Shown here: positions 11,574 through 23,162 of the stretch, piece by piece
Layout of the letters: each line of letters starts with the position of its first letter
Position numbering within the stretch: position 1 is the first letter of the stretch
Assembly: GCA_024195265.1 (NCBI GenBank)
Contig: JAJLRJ010000009.1
Location: 9,480,791 to 9,544,790 of the forward strand
Direction of reading: 5' to 3'
Length of the DNA stretch: 64,000 bases
DNA from: Dendrophyllia cribrosa
Taxonomy: Eukaryota; Cnidaria; Anthozoa; Scleractinia; Dendrophylliidae
Notes under the pieces: generated by a model
Told to the model about the DNA's origin: nothing
Databases searched by the model: none
The model's input: only the letters and a program-made list of their open reading frames with translations
Program-made: the position numbers and the translations under genes

Positions 11574-12801
11574 GTAGTATAATTACTCAGGTGATTATCA
11601 GAGAGAGAAAATAACCGAGCGATAAAAGTTAAAATTGTATTTGTTGTCATAATTTGCTCAATCGCGCGTATCGACATCCGAAACATTTCCACCCGGAGTT
11701 ATCTTTCACTAATAAGCACAATTTTCATAATGATATTGTCTTACCTTTAAAAGTATTACCCCAGTCTTTCATAGCATTATATTTCTTCCTCGGAAACATC
11801 CACGCACTGAATTTTCGGGCGTTATGTTGCTGCTCAAACCGTCTAAATACAGAGAGTAAACCCACTGACTAGATGTTTGTGTAGCTAAGATGTAATTTTA
11901 TTTTATTTTATTTATTTCAGTATTTGCCCAAAAATCAATCGAGTTTACACATTTGATTTCATAATAAAAGTCATGATATTGAGCTAATAAATTAATCTTG
12001 CTATTTGTGGGCGGTGGAAAAAAATATAAGAAATAAAGTTGAAGTTGATTACGTGAAAACTCTGATTTGTAGCAATAGGTTTAGCTCGAGTTAATAAACG
12101 TCATAAAAGTTAGGGTTGAGACGCCGGCTTCAAGCGCGGGAAAACGCGTGCAGGCAGGTCACGATTGGTTGTGGTTTTTACTTCTGATTGGTTAAGAATA
12201 ATGTGGCGCGAGATTTTTCAGCCAATCACAAAGCATAGAAATGAAACGACACTAATGAAAACCTGAAATGAAATAATGAAAACCGCTCTCTAGTTCTCAC
12301 ACAGAGCTGAGAACACTGCTTAACAGCATACTGGAACCCCAGGGGATGGGTGAGGGGGAGGGGGGACTTCGGTGTATGAGTGCTGGGGATGATCGCCGTA
12401 CCTTTTAGGGGTTAAACACCAAGAGCGTTTGAATCGGAAATGTCCACCGTCAGATCTATTCTGATACTTTTTAGAGAAACGTACTGACAGAAACAACTCG
12501 GAAAGAATTAGGGGTAAAAGTTAGTGTGAACCACACCCACAAAACGAATTTATGGTGCTTTCTACGGGATTCTTTCCCCGGGTAGTCCAGCACTTGTCCA
12601 AACGATGTCTGTGATTCGCTAAGAAAACAATAGATTTGTCCCGCTGGGATAGGGATTAGGGGTAGGGGGTTTGGACTGCGGCAACCTGGAAACGATAGAA
12701 CTTGTTTTAGAGCCCGCACCCTCGAAGATCAGCGGTCGCGAAACACTTACCTGGCAAGACTTGCGAAGGAGCAAATGAAGCGCATTTCTGCGATTTAAGC
12801 A

Positions 12802-14630
12802 ATGCAATCTGTAATGGTTAGGTCAAAGTTATGGAAATATGCAATTGGTATCGCAATTACGCAACAGTCACGTCCCCTATGTCGCGCTAAACGTAAGTGT
12901 TTTTCAAGTAAAGCTTCACTTCCGGTCCTGACTTTGTACACCAAGGTAAGCTTTGATTAAATAAGTTGAATTTAACATAATTTAATTATTTATTACAGAT
13001 TCACTCCACTACATTACAAGCAAATAATAAAATAAGCTAACACTACTATAAGAAAAGTTGTGGAGAAGGAGACAACCAAAAGCGCCATACTAGGGATGCC
13101 CCCACTTAAGTGTGGATGGAACATGGCTATTCTTATTTTCTTTTATTTGACAACACGCTCAATAACTTGTTTTCGTGTTTTAATTGAGTGTATATTGTAA
13201 ATCAGGGTTAGACATCTGTTCTTCTGAATCAGTAGCCACTGGGATAGCATTCAGTAACAATCTACTAGCCTAGCAGACTTGTCAGTAATGCGCCGATCAA
13301 TTCAAAACATCAACATCCCCCCCGGCATTTGAACTTTTGAAGACCGACTTGTTTAAATTCCCGCCCCCTTGGGCCAAAATTGCATTCAAATGCCCCACCC
13401 TAACAGTAGATTTGACTGTCAAATGCCCCTCCTTAACTGAGATAAAATGTTTTTAGTGAGAATAAAAAATACACTTTGCATTCAGTTGTTTTGTTCCGGT
13501 CGTCCTGTCAGAGTGAATCAGGTTAAGTACTTCCCGGCGATAATGACAAACATAGTGTTTTAAAAGCTGGTGATTGAGTACAATATGAAACAAGAATCAA
13601 CTGGTTAAGGGCAATTTGAAGATCACAACAGCGATGAACTAGTCCCGACTAGCTAGTGTTTTCTTCGAGAATATACTCAACTGAACCGCGTGTACTTTGC
13701 AACAGATATTTCACGGCACTCCTGTGGACTCCGTGTCGAAATGAATTTTGTTATTGGTTGGGGATTTACTTTTCGATAATTTTTTAATTGAGTAAATTAT
13801 TTCTCGTGTGATCAACAAATCTTGCAAAAATATTTAGCAAAGCGGTTGATTCATTTTTGGAGGAGCTGTTGGGTTTTGAACAAATCGCTTGCAAGCGTCA
13901 TTCCACGAGGTGAAAATTTATTATTCTAAACGCATTTTATAGCAACTGACAAATGTTTCCTTAATGAATTTTTGGTTTGAGAGAGGTTGTTGATCATTTT
14001 ACAGTGTTTTTCCTTTCAATCAATGGCCGTTCAAGCTCTGCGGACATTTAATAGACTGGCAACACAGTCAGCCACATTGACTTCGAAATCTAGTACGCGT
14101 TGAACGCCAATTGAAGCTGTATTTTAAAAATCTAAGATTTATAAATATTTAACATATTTAACTATTCATACATACCTTCAAAAAACACTACAAAGCTTTA
14201 TCAGCTCCTTTTCCGTAAAAAAATTTACTCACAAAAGCGATAAAAGTTTACGCACAAAAGCGATATCTTTTACTTCAAATTGCTCCATGATGTTCTGAAA
14301 CAACCACGTGTGTTTGATAGGCACCGGCTAAAAAAAGATATAGAGCCTTTTCACTCACGTGACCTTCAGTCCCGTGGGACTCAAATGACAAAGGCCATGG
14401 CAGCCATGTTGGTGTTCCTAACAAAAGAAGTTAATTAAAATTCTTTTGTACGGGAACACCAATGTGGCGGCTATGACGTCAAGTGAAAACGCTGAACTTG
14501 ACACTTCCGGTTCAAATTCCCCACCCCACCCAGGCAATGTCAAATTCTCCATGCCCGGGATGGCCTATCACATCAAATTCCCGACTCCCTGGGCACAGAA
14601 AGCGTTCAAATGCCCAGGGCATGCCCGGGT

Positions 14631-14665
<35 letters not shown>

Positions 14666-17295
14666 TGTTGATGTTTCGAATTGATCGGCGCATAACCCAA
14701 ACTCTAAGAAGATGAATTGTCCTTTGAAAATATGAAAATAACAAGGGTGTTTGTCATACCTTTTCGAGGTCTAAATTTGAAGATTGTACCACCTAGGATG
14801 CTAAAATCTAAAATGACCACAGTTAGAAATATCGCTGTACCTTTTGGGGTTTTGAGCCGAAAAAATGTAACTCACAGAATTAATGTCTTGTGTTGTTTAA
14901 ATTGGTATCACTTCGGGGTCAAAATATATGGCAGGCCTATCAAACAAGATTCTGGTACCTTTTAGGTTAGAAATATCGCTGTACCTTTTGGGGTTTTGAG
15001 CCAAAAAAATATGACTCACAGAATTAATGTCTTGTGTTGTTTAAATTGGTATCACTTTGGGGTCAAAATATATTTAAGGCAGGCCTATCAAACAAGATTC
15101 TGGTACCTTTTAGGGTGTTTTTCGAGTGAGTAGTGAGTTGCTTCATGACTAAGCCGCTAAGTGAGTGACTAGTCACATCGACTGGTCCCCGTGACTAGTC
15201 ACCTGCATGTGAGCTCAACTCATTTTCAGCAAAAAATCTAGTCCTGCAGTGACCTGCAACTTTTGTAAAATATAGTCACGAATGTTGATCCCTTAGTGAG
15301 TAAATGGTTTGTTTTGTCTAAGCCAAAAAAAAATCAATTGAAAATGGAAAAATGTAATATGGTCTATTGTAAACAACTTAACAACAAATGTAAATAAGAT
15401 TTCGTATTTTTTTTTTGGTTTGTAATGTTTCAATTTCATTTTTCTTATTGTTCTATTAATGTTATTTTTCTTGGTAAATTAGCTCATCAACCCGAGTTGA
15501 AATAAAGTTATCTATCTATCTATGGTATCAATAGTACTTAGTTATTTTTCCTGTTTCTTACTCCTTAGGATGTCTGTCCTCTCTGTGATGAAGCCAAAGC
15601 TGTCCTAGAAAGTTACAAGCACAGGGTTGGTTTTAATTGAGGACTCTGAGTTTAATGGGAATCATGGGTATAATACAGTGTAATTGTATGGAAATCCAGT
15701 GTCAAATCTTTTCAGTAAAATTTAAATTGTCTGATACTTGTGAATTGAAAACTTGAATAGTTTCTTGGTGTTGCATGCTTACAGCTACATTCCTCAAATT
15801 TGATGTCGAGTAAAATCTTCTTCCTATGTATCGTAAGTTTTCCATTTTTCACAAATATTAGAAATTTAAATTTTACTAAAATAATATTTGATACATGAAC
15901 TTACTGCAGGATTCCCATACAAACACTGGATTTGATGGCATGTTTGCCTGGATTTCCCATGATCCCCCAACAAGCGTTGAGTCCTCGATATTAGAAATTA
16001 GCTGCGTGAATTTACATGTGTATATCCCTAGACTTCTATACTCAGGCAATTAGCAAGCAAAATAAAAAGCTGGTTGGGAAATTGAGAAATTCAATAAGAG
16101 ACAAGCCAGTAGTAAAACTACTGCACAAGTTAAAGGAACTTAACTAAATTAAGAAACGTAGAACATTTGAAATTGCCAGTTTTTGAGGTACATAATTATG
16201 TATAATAGTGAGTCCAACAATTGTCACCTTTCAATTGTGATATACCACTAACCAGGTAAAAAGCAATCCATCTTTAAACTTGTGGAAAAAGCACTCATTT
16301 TCTTTAATATGTATACAAGTCATGTACATTTGCTTATTTTGGCAATTTAGGCTTTGTATTGTTTTCTGTTCAGATGTTCATAAAAACTTTCTTCACAGCT
16401 GCTAGTACTTGGGCCATATTTCAGTTGAGAAGCTTATTATCTTAAATCAAGCTTGTGATGATAGAACTTGATTCAGAGAAGAAAAGTCAGGAAAAAGATA
16501 TCATTTAACTGGTCAACAGTCTAAAAAGCAGCTGTTGCTATATGTTATGGCTAGAAAGGCCTGCTGGATATTTTGGAGTTAAGACAACAAACAGGAAGAG
16601 CAAGCCATTTAAAAAGTTAAACGTTTTTAGCATATTTCTCAAACAAATGTTCCTCAATTTAGGGAAATATTGACATTTGACCTTTAAATCCAAATTATGC
16701 TTATTTTCACTCCAGGGGAGGGGGGAGAGTACTCCCTTATCTGAGCTTAACTTGAATGTGCATCAAAAGGAGTTTTCTCTTGAATGGGGTAATCAGTATT
16801 TTGCTGGCACTTGCCTTCCCAGCTTCATTACAATACCACTACAATTACACTAATTTCAACAAAGCCAGTTGGACAATTTGAGACTGGGTCGCAGTGTAGG
16901 AAAATCAGAGTTGCGTCTTAAACAGGATCAGGGTGTGAGTGGCCAGATGCAGCACCTCCTTACCTGAACATCTGTCTAGTATGCCCCCCATGTCTCTTGA
17001 AGTCCTTGAACAATAGTTATTGTATCCTTCCACTACTTATTAAACATGTTATTTATATGATTGTGAATGCCATCGGTGCTCTACAATATTTGAAATATTT
17101 TGATTTTATCTTTAGTTTCATTTTGAGGAGGTAGTCATCACAGAAAAAGGAAATGAAACATGGTTTGAGAAGTACAGATATGAGATTCCAGTGTTTCATT
17201 TGAGTGGATCATTTCTCATGAAGCACAGAGTGAATGAAGAATTACTTGAGAAGGAACTGAGAAAGTGCGAGGACATGCAAGACACTACACGATGA
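12802..17295 (+). CDS. C5orf63: Glutaredoxin-like protein, C5orf63 type
   Basis: Three exons join in phase 0: 12802-12945, 15569-15625 and 17116-17295, giving 126 residues. An in-frame TAA lies two codons before the ATG, fixing the start. Residues 1-39 are basic and poor in acidic residues (MQSVMVRSKLWKYAIGIAIT, then RAKRK), consistent with a mitochondrial presequence. The mature part opens LPVLTLYTKDVCPLCDEAK, with the redox motif C-P-L-C at about residues 51-54, then WFEKYRYEIPVFHL, the thioredoxin-fold cis-Pro region, and LMKHRVNEELLEKEL. These match the human glutaredoxin-like C5orf63 and its yeast relatives. The biochemical role of the family is poorly defined; thiol-disulfide exchange is inferred from fold and motif. 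Intron 1 (2.6 kb) carries a 1.4-kb inverted-repeat element. Confidence 0.9.
13288..14693. mobile_element. DNA element with poly-G/poly-C next to its termini
   Basis: Ends are ATGCGCCGATCAATTCAAAA and TTCGAATTGATCGGCGCAT, followed inward by ACATCAACATCC and then C-runs (left) or a 34-base G-run (right, about 14631-14664). CAAATGCCC-type motifs recur in both arms. A MITE sits inside at 14341-14494. No transposase. Confidence 0.7.
14341..14494. mobile_element. CACGTGAC-type MITE, nested
   Basis: It opens with TTTTCACTCACGTGACCTTC and closes with GACGTCAAGTGAAAACGC. The inner arms hold CAGCCATGTTGGTGTTCC and its diverged complement. It belongs to the same family as the elements at 4660 and 51062. 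Confidence 0.75.
14823..15114. repeat. Tandem duplication, about 145 bp x 2
   Basis: The block beginning TTAGAAATATCGCTGTACCT and ending ATTCTGGTACCTTTTAGG occurs twice head to tail (about 14823-14965 and 14968-15114) with few differences. Confidence 0.85.
15500..15526. repeat. Retroelement-type 3' tail with (ATCT)n
   Basis: AATAAAGTTATCTATCTATC looks like the 3' end of a non-LTR retroelement or SINE, ending just upstream of exon 2 of the glutaredoxin-like gene. Confidence 0.35.
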
Positions 17296-18540
17296 ACATG
17301 AATATATCTTAAGCATGTTTACACGAGACTAGCTAATTTCACCCCCAAGCCTCGCTTTTGAAGTGTAAACATGTGATAATCTCATCAATGTATTCTCAAA
17401 GACGCAAAGTTGAAAAGAATTCCCACTCAAAAACAACATGAACTTGTCAGAGGTTTGTAAGGAATGTCGTACAAACGAGGCTTGGTGGTGAATTGTGAGC
17501 TGGTGATGTCATCATGCATAAAAGGCCTATTTAATATAAAAATTTGTACAGTAAACTGAACGTTCTTCTAATTGTACATAAACAAGATCAAACAACATAC
17601 TTATGTTCACAAAGTTTTTTACTTTAAAAGAGCAAATTGTAAATTATCGTTTAAGGTCACTCTACCAGCCTCGAATAGCCCTTTTTAAATGCTCAAGTAG
17701 TGTGGAATGTTTGTATTTATTATTATTTACTTAAACTGAGATAAATTGAATGTGAATTAAGTCTATCTCACAGGGCCTTTAGTAACATCAGTTAAATATA
17801 CACTATCTATTTTCACATATCCAAAAGCGGCCACCTACATGTACATACAACAAAGCGAAGGAGAGAGTTTATTGATGGCGCTGACGAGAACAAATGTCAG
17901 AAATACTCTTATGCCGTTTTTTTTTTCTCGCTGGATTAAGAATTCCCGAAGATTGCCTAAATTAAAATTCCGGATAAAATTTTCACGATATTCAAATGGT
18001 CAAGTACACAAGCAACTTTACGTAAATGAACTCAAAAGAAATAAGAAAATGGAAGGTATCGGATCAACGCAACGGCGTGTGACATTACTAAATGTTTGTT
18101 TCTAGTTCAGATTAGAAAAAATGGCTAAATGGTCGAAAGTAGGTCAGGCGACATACGCCGCACATTGAGTTGGTGGTAAGTAAGTGCTACTTTTATTTGA
18201 TATGTTTGCGGATTTCATTTTCGTGAACCTTCGACTATGCGATGAAATATCTGAATTGAAACTCGCGCGAAAATTAAAGCGGGTATATACGAGGGAGCTA
18301 TTTTATAGACTGAACCTATGACTGTTATTAATACACTAGACTTTGCCAAGGGCGTATACGCACAATCAATTTTCAAACAAACCGCCTACCTCACCCCTCC
18401 ACCCTCAAGTCCCAAATCTTGACATAAATTTTCAACTAGGGCGTGTTTTTACTTTCTTTTTTTTCGACTTTTTAAGGTACGCACGTGCGTACGTGCGTAC
18501 AGGTAGCTACGCCCATGTTTGCTAGTGTTGAGTTTTTTGG

Positions 18541-18656
18541 GGTGTTGCGGAAGCCATTGTTGGTTAGCTTTTGTGTTGTGGTGTGATTATTTTACAGTGT
18601 CTTTTGAATCTTTTGTTTTACGTCATTTGGTGATTACACCATCCGCAACACCAAGA
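18541..18656. mobile_element. GTGTTGCGGA-type MITE, copy A
   Basis: GGTGTTGCGGAAGCCATTGT opens and ATCCGCAACACC closes the element; the interior CTTTTGAATCTTTTGTTTTA and ACGTCATTTG matches the reverse complement of copy B at 60483-60595. Confidence 0.7.
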
Positions 18657-18865
18657 AACTGCCGTTTTTTTTTTGTTAACATCTGCTTCTGGTGGTGCTT
18701 AATTTTGTTTTCATTGTGAATGATTTTTAGGAAAACAACTTTTCTTTTTGTATTGTATCTCTATTAGTCATCCATCGAAATTTCATATACTGGAAACAAC
18801 ATAACAAGTATAGGCTCTTCTGAGCTCAGCTCTTTGAATCTCAGAGTTCTCTGTCCTTGCAAATA

Positions 18866-19320
18866 TCTCACGCCCGTGGGGTGGGGGTACTCAACAAACC
18901 TTGGCCCGGGATGGTCCCACTCTAACCCTAACCCTTACCCTTTTATATACCGTTTTTGACAGAAAGGGTAATCCTTTCATTTACCTACCATTGATAATGG
19001 TACTGCTTTAATATATCTGCAAAAGAAACACTGCATCTCTTTACTATACCCTTGGAATAAACTTATGGAACGAGTTGACGTTGTGGTGGGAGTAAAGATA
19101 CTCCACATATCAGGCACGCAAACATCGAGTGCTTTTCTTTGCAGCCTTCATAACTACTTTGAAATACTTTAATAGACGACTTGAGCCAAATAACGTAGAC
19201 CTGTTTGAGATATTTTGAAAGGCCCTTTTCATATACCTTAATGGCTGTTATCCCTACCCTTTTCTATTCTTGAAATCGTGTAATCTCTACCCTTTTATAT
19301 ACCTCCATCTTGGATTGTTT
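18866..19320. repeat. Repeat rich in CCCTTTTATATACC
   Basis: CTAACCCTAACCCTTACCC and several CCCTTTTATATACC-like blocks occur in this stretch. It resembles the reverse complement of 54900-55375. Not telomeric: the TTAGGG-like run is only two units long. Confidence 0.5.
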
Positions 19321-19570
19321 GGCGAGCGAAATCTGGGGAGAGGACTGTTCAAAGTCTAGCGTTCAAAGAGAATTCTAAAACCATTTTCGAACAACGTTCT
19401 AACATGGTTCTCATTATTTTTTCAATCTTTATATGTGTGCCTTTACTTTATATTTTATCATATTATGAAAGTACCGTGCGCGTGTTGTGTTTTTTTTTTC
19501 GTCATTTGTAAAGCATTGTTATACTAAGTAACGTTTCTCGCAAAGTTATCTTGCAACGGCGCAACAAAAA

Positions 19571-19690
19571 TGGGGTCATGGCTCATGTACGACGACCTGA
19601 CTGACGTCATAAAACCTAATACAATACAACCTAACACTACCTAACACAATACATCACAATAGAGTCGTCGTACACGAGCCATGACCCCAA
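19571..19690. mobile_element. Palindromic MITE
   Basis: TGGGGTCATGGCTCATGTAC and GTACACGAGCCATGACCCCA are inverted ends; both are extended by GACGAC/GTCGTC. The centre is CCTAA/CAATAC-rich. Confidence 0.75.
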
Positions 19691-19708
19691 AAATGTGAGA
19701 CAATGGCT

Positions 19709-20250
19709 GCGGTCACATCTGGGCTACTAACTATAGTTAAGACGGGGATAACTATAGTTAGCTATTTCGGTAATGTGACCGCTTCTCCGTTCGCTCTAAC
19801 TATAGTTAGAAAATTTACGCCTCGTTGATCCAAAACAATACAGACTAACTATAGTTATACCCAAGCAGGGTTCATGGGTTAGTCTTAAGTTTACAAACAA
19901 ACAACCAATCAGAATGTGAGAATAGCGTGAAGCGAGGGGGAAACCAAAAACAACAAACAAAAATATTACATAAATCAAGGTAGCAACACGTGTACCTGGC
20001 GTTGAACATCCGTTAAAATTCTCAGCTTATTTCTCATTTTTCTCCGACGGTTTGCCGCACGAAAAAAATAAATAAGAAGAAAAACTAGACACACTTTACG
20101 TCGGTCAACCATGTTAACATTTCACGGATCAACATTAAGGGCCGTCACGAGCCTCTTTTTATTCTGACGTCATCCAAAGGCTAATTAGAACTAACTGTAG
20201 TTAACTGCATGGTGTGACCGCAAAGTCGACCGAAAGCACTAACTACAGTT
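19709..20250. repeat. Cluster of TAACTATAGTTA palindromes within a GCGGTCACA element
   Basis: GCGGTCACAT at 19709 is matched by ATGTGACCGC near 19778 and TGTGACCGC near 20213. Between and around them lie at least six copies of the self-complementary motif TAACTATAGTTA or close variants (about 19727, 19749, 19797, 19844, 20190, 20241). Confidence 0.65.
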
Positions 20251-20782
20251 AGGTATGACGTCACTTAACTTGAGACTAACTGCCCATTTTGTAAAAGCCG
20301 CCCTTACTATAGAATATATAAAGAAAAGAAAAAGACTTCAAACGTTAGGGGAAAGTCACATACCGTGTTGTTTCTTTGTGTGTCCTTTAATTAGTGACAT
20401 AGATGGCTGCGCAAGTTGTGAAAACTCATATATTATGTTGCAAATTATATGTATAAATAAATGCTACTACTTGGATCCTTCATTGTAATCTAGACTTTGC
20501 TTGGTAGCGAGGTGACTTATACTCTTGGTGGCGAGTTAAATTCGTGTTGTGGCGAAACTCCGGCTGGTGGCCAGGTGACCGGAGTACCTCCTTTCGGGCG
20601 GAACATCCCCGTATAGTCGATATGGAAATCTGAGGGTGACTTTCTTAGCTGGAGTAACTGAAATAAACGGCTGTCATTTTTCATTTGGCCAATAAATCTA
20701 CCGTTTTAACCGTACATATCCATCCCTGCCAGTTCAATTCTCAGCCATGGCGGGATGGCTTAGGGAATGTGCAATAATTATC

Positions 20783-20895
20783 AGGGGGGTGGGGGGGGGG
20801 GGGGGGGGGGGGGGGGGTGGGTGGGGTTGGAAAACCAGACGGGGGAAGCATAAAGTAAAATCAAAGCAAGGATGGGGGGGGGGGGGGGGGCTTAA
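20783..20895. repeat. Poly-G-rich tract
   Basis: Two G-runs, about 20787-20825 and 20874-20890, flank a purine-rich spacer. Runs of this kind can form quadruplexes and are often of uncertain length in assemblies. Confidence 0.8.
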
Positions 20896-21870
20896 CATTT
20901 TATTTCAAGTGTTTATAGTTCTCACGGAAAGGCTTGATGTTCTGTGGCTGAACTGCAATTTAAATCTGTTGCAATACGATTATATATTCTTCTCTATCTA
21001 TATAATATAGAGACGAATATAGTGATAAAGCGTTTCTGGCTTTTTAAATTTGAATTGTCAACAACATATGAACAGTAGAATATAGTTATACACCAGTGCA
21101 AATATTTTGCCTTGGTTAAAATATTTTGCTCCAGTTCAAATATTTCGCACTGGTTCAAAATAAATTTGAACCAGTGCAGACAAAATTGCACGAAAACAGG
21201 AGCCTATTAGGCTCCTGACCAAAATCATAATTTCACTACAACATAGATAATCATATTGCAACAGATTGAAGATGTACCTCAACCAGCATGGTCTTAAGAT
21301 CAGTGGAGGAGGTAAAGTGGCACTGGTTGCATGAGTTCTCCAGTACGCTCGTGGTTGTCATTCTTGCATCCCACGAGAAACCCAGGAGAACGTTAACGAG
21401 GGAATGAGTTCCAGTGCAAGCAACTCGTATTCGCAATCAAGTGGTTCAGAAGTGGAATCGGATGGCTTTGTTGAACACTGCTTTGAGGTCATGTTTGTTC
21501 CAAATACGGATGTCCAACAAGTAAACATGTAGTATTGCTGTATATCCACGTCTGGAACAAACATTGCCTCGTAGCAATATCAGGTGGGTGTATGTTAAGA
21601 AAATGATTGGTATTTGCATATAAATGGTGTGTGCAGGAGCCTATTATAGGCTCCTGGTGTGTGAAAGTGGGGGAGGAGGTCATACAAAATTTCTGACTGA
21701 TCAAAGGGGGCCTGGGGGGCAATAACTAAATTCACCCCTTTAGAGGGGGGGGGGGGGGTATTACCTAATATTTTCCTACTTGAAGCCCATTTTCCAAACA
21801 CCCCCCCCCCCCCCCCCCCCCCCGAGAATTGCACAGTTCCTTACCAGCCGAGACAGACGTTAACGGGTAA

Positions 21871-22843
21871 TAGGGAGCTTAAGCAACGACGACGGCAACG
21901 CCAAGGAAAACGTCACTTGAAAAAAGGATTCGCGCTATTTTAAACTAATTGGCAGTTGCTCCGATTTGTTTAGTTTGTCTAATGTGTCTGGATTGTCCAG
22001 GAGTTGAATTTGAAGGTGTGGCTTTCCAGTTCAAATGGAGAAAGGAAAATTAACCGTCGTGTGTTCACGTTCTCCAAAAAACCTATAATTTGATCATTTG
22101 ACGTTGTTGTTTTGCAGGGAACGGCAAAGAAATGTACCAATGATGTAAAACGCACGTGCAGAGGCATTGTTTTCGCCGGCATTAAACCTATTCTTGGTTT
22201 TCACGTGACGTCATTAAATTCTGAAATCAAAAATCGCTTAGCCTGCTTAACTTTGATTGTCACCACATGAAAGACATCCTTAAAGCGTATCTGTTCACAA
22301 ATTTCCAGCTAGATAACTTCATTTGTGATGAAAATACATCATGTTGAACTTTCGAGATTTCCGCCCTACGTGACATCAAGATGGCGGCGTGACAAAGTTG
22401 TCAAGCTCGAAAAAAGGTCGTCTTTTCTGGAAATTTTTTGCCGTTTAAACAGTTTAAGTATTGAGAGAGATGTTTATGGAAATATATACTACCTTCGTAA
22501 AGAAAGGCCAATCCCCTTTATAGCAAAAGTGAGTGCCAGATGTTTTCCCCGTTTTACAGCCGCCATGTTGGTGCCCATATGACTGGGCACCAACATGGCG
22601 TCTCCATACTAAGCTCTATAAATTTGCGTAAAATGTTTCGGCGTATAACTCAGGAACGGTAAATCGCACAGACCTGAAATTTGGATATATTGTTTATTTA
22701 TTAACATTTTATAACATGTGAATTTATCAGCTTTTTTCATCGGATGGTTTTGGATTTATTTTTTGACGGCGTGACAGTGAAAACCAGCAATTGTTTTGTG
22801 CCGTTCTCGCTGCCGTCGGCGTCGTTGTTGCTTAAGTTTCCTA
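21871..22843. mobile_element. Outer inverted-repeat element with a nested element
   Basis: The ends TAGGGAGCTTAAGCAACGAC and GTTGTTGCTTAAGTTTCCTA extend inward through GACGGCAACG-type sequence. A second inverted-repeat element lies inside at 22194-22787. Confidence 0.7.
22194..22787. mobile_element. Nested element with CACGTGACGTCA ends
   Basis: TTGGTTTTCACGTGACGTCA opens and TGACAGTGAAAACCAG closes it. CAAGATGGCGGCG (22378) and the pair CCGCCATGTTGGTGCCCA / TGGGCACCAACATGGCG (22560-22606) give it YY1-like motifs. Confidence 0.65.
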
Positions 22844-23162
22844 ATAAATCGATTTTACCACCTGGTCTGAGTGCGTTCGACCTGAAAATTCCTTTTTTTT
22901 AGGAGATCAATTTTTTTTTCTTTCGGTGTTTCTGCATGAACCCCAACTCAACCTTCGCCCCTACCCCAGAAACTTGAGCCAACGAGCTAACCAGCCAGCG
23001 TCTTCCACGTGAAAATCGCGCGCGCTTTTATGTCCTGTTCTTGATTGACCAGTTTGTGCAAGAATGTTATGCAAATAACACAAAGATTTTCAAGTTATAT
23101 GATGCAATATTCCTTACACTCCTACTAGCTACATAGTCCCCCCCCCAAAAAAAAAAAGAATC

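Larger units (their letters stand above)
10142..12801. other. Intergenic region, repeats only
   Basis: This gap separates the TBC1D16-like and glutaredoxin-like genes. I see MITE remnants (10283-10345, similar to 36105-36160; 11226-11416; about 11492-11573; about 12110-12300) and no coding exon that fits a family. Confidence 0.5.
17296..23162. other. Intergenic region, repeats only
   Basis: Nearly 6 kb between the glutaredoxin-like and dehydratase genes. It holds several MITEs, G-runs near 20787-20890 and C/G-runs near 21745-21823. The open frames here are short or lie in low-complexity sequence; I support none as a gene. Confidence 0.5.

Noticed and set aside
14446..14715. Gly- or Pro-rich open frames on both strands
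   Set aside because: They arise from the poly-G run at the end of a transposon.
17839..18105. 88-residue plus-strand frame after the glutaredoxin-like gene
   Set aside because: No recognisable domain and no supporting context; could be chance.
18870..18960. Interstitial telomere repeat
   Set aside because: Only CTAACCCTAACCCTTACCC, two to three imperfect units, inside a longer interspersed repeat.
21199..21656. Two AGGAGCCTATTAGGCTCCT palindromes as ends of a Helitron
   Set aside because: The motif occurs twice 430 bp apart, but no TC start or CTRR end could be placed.
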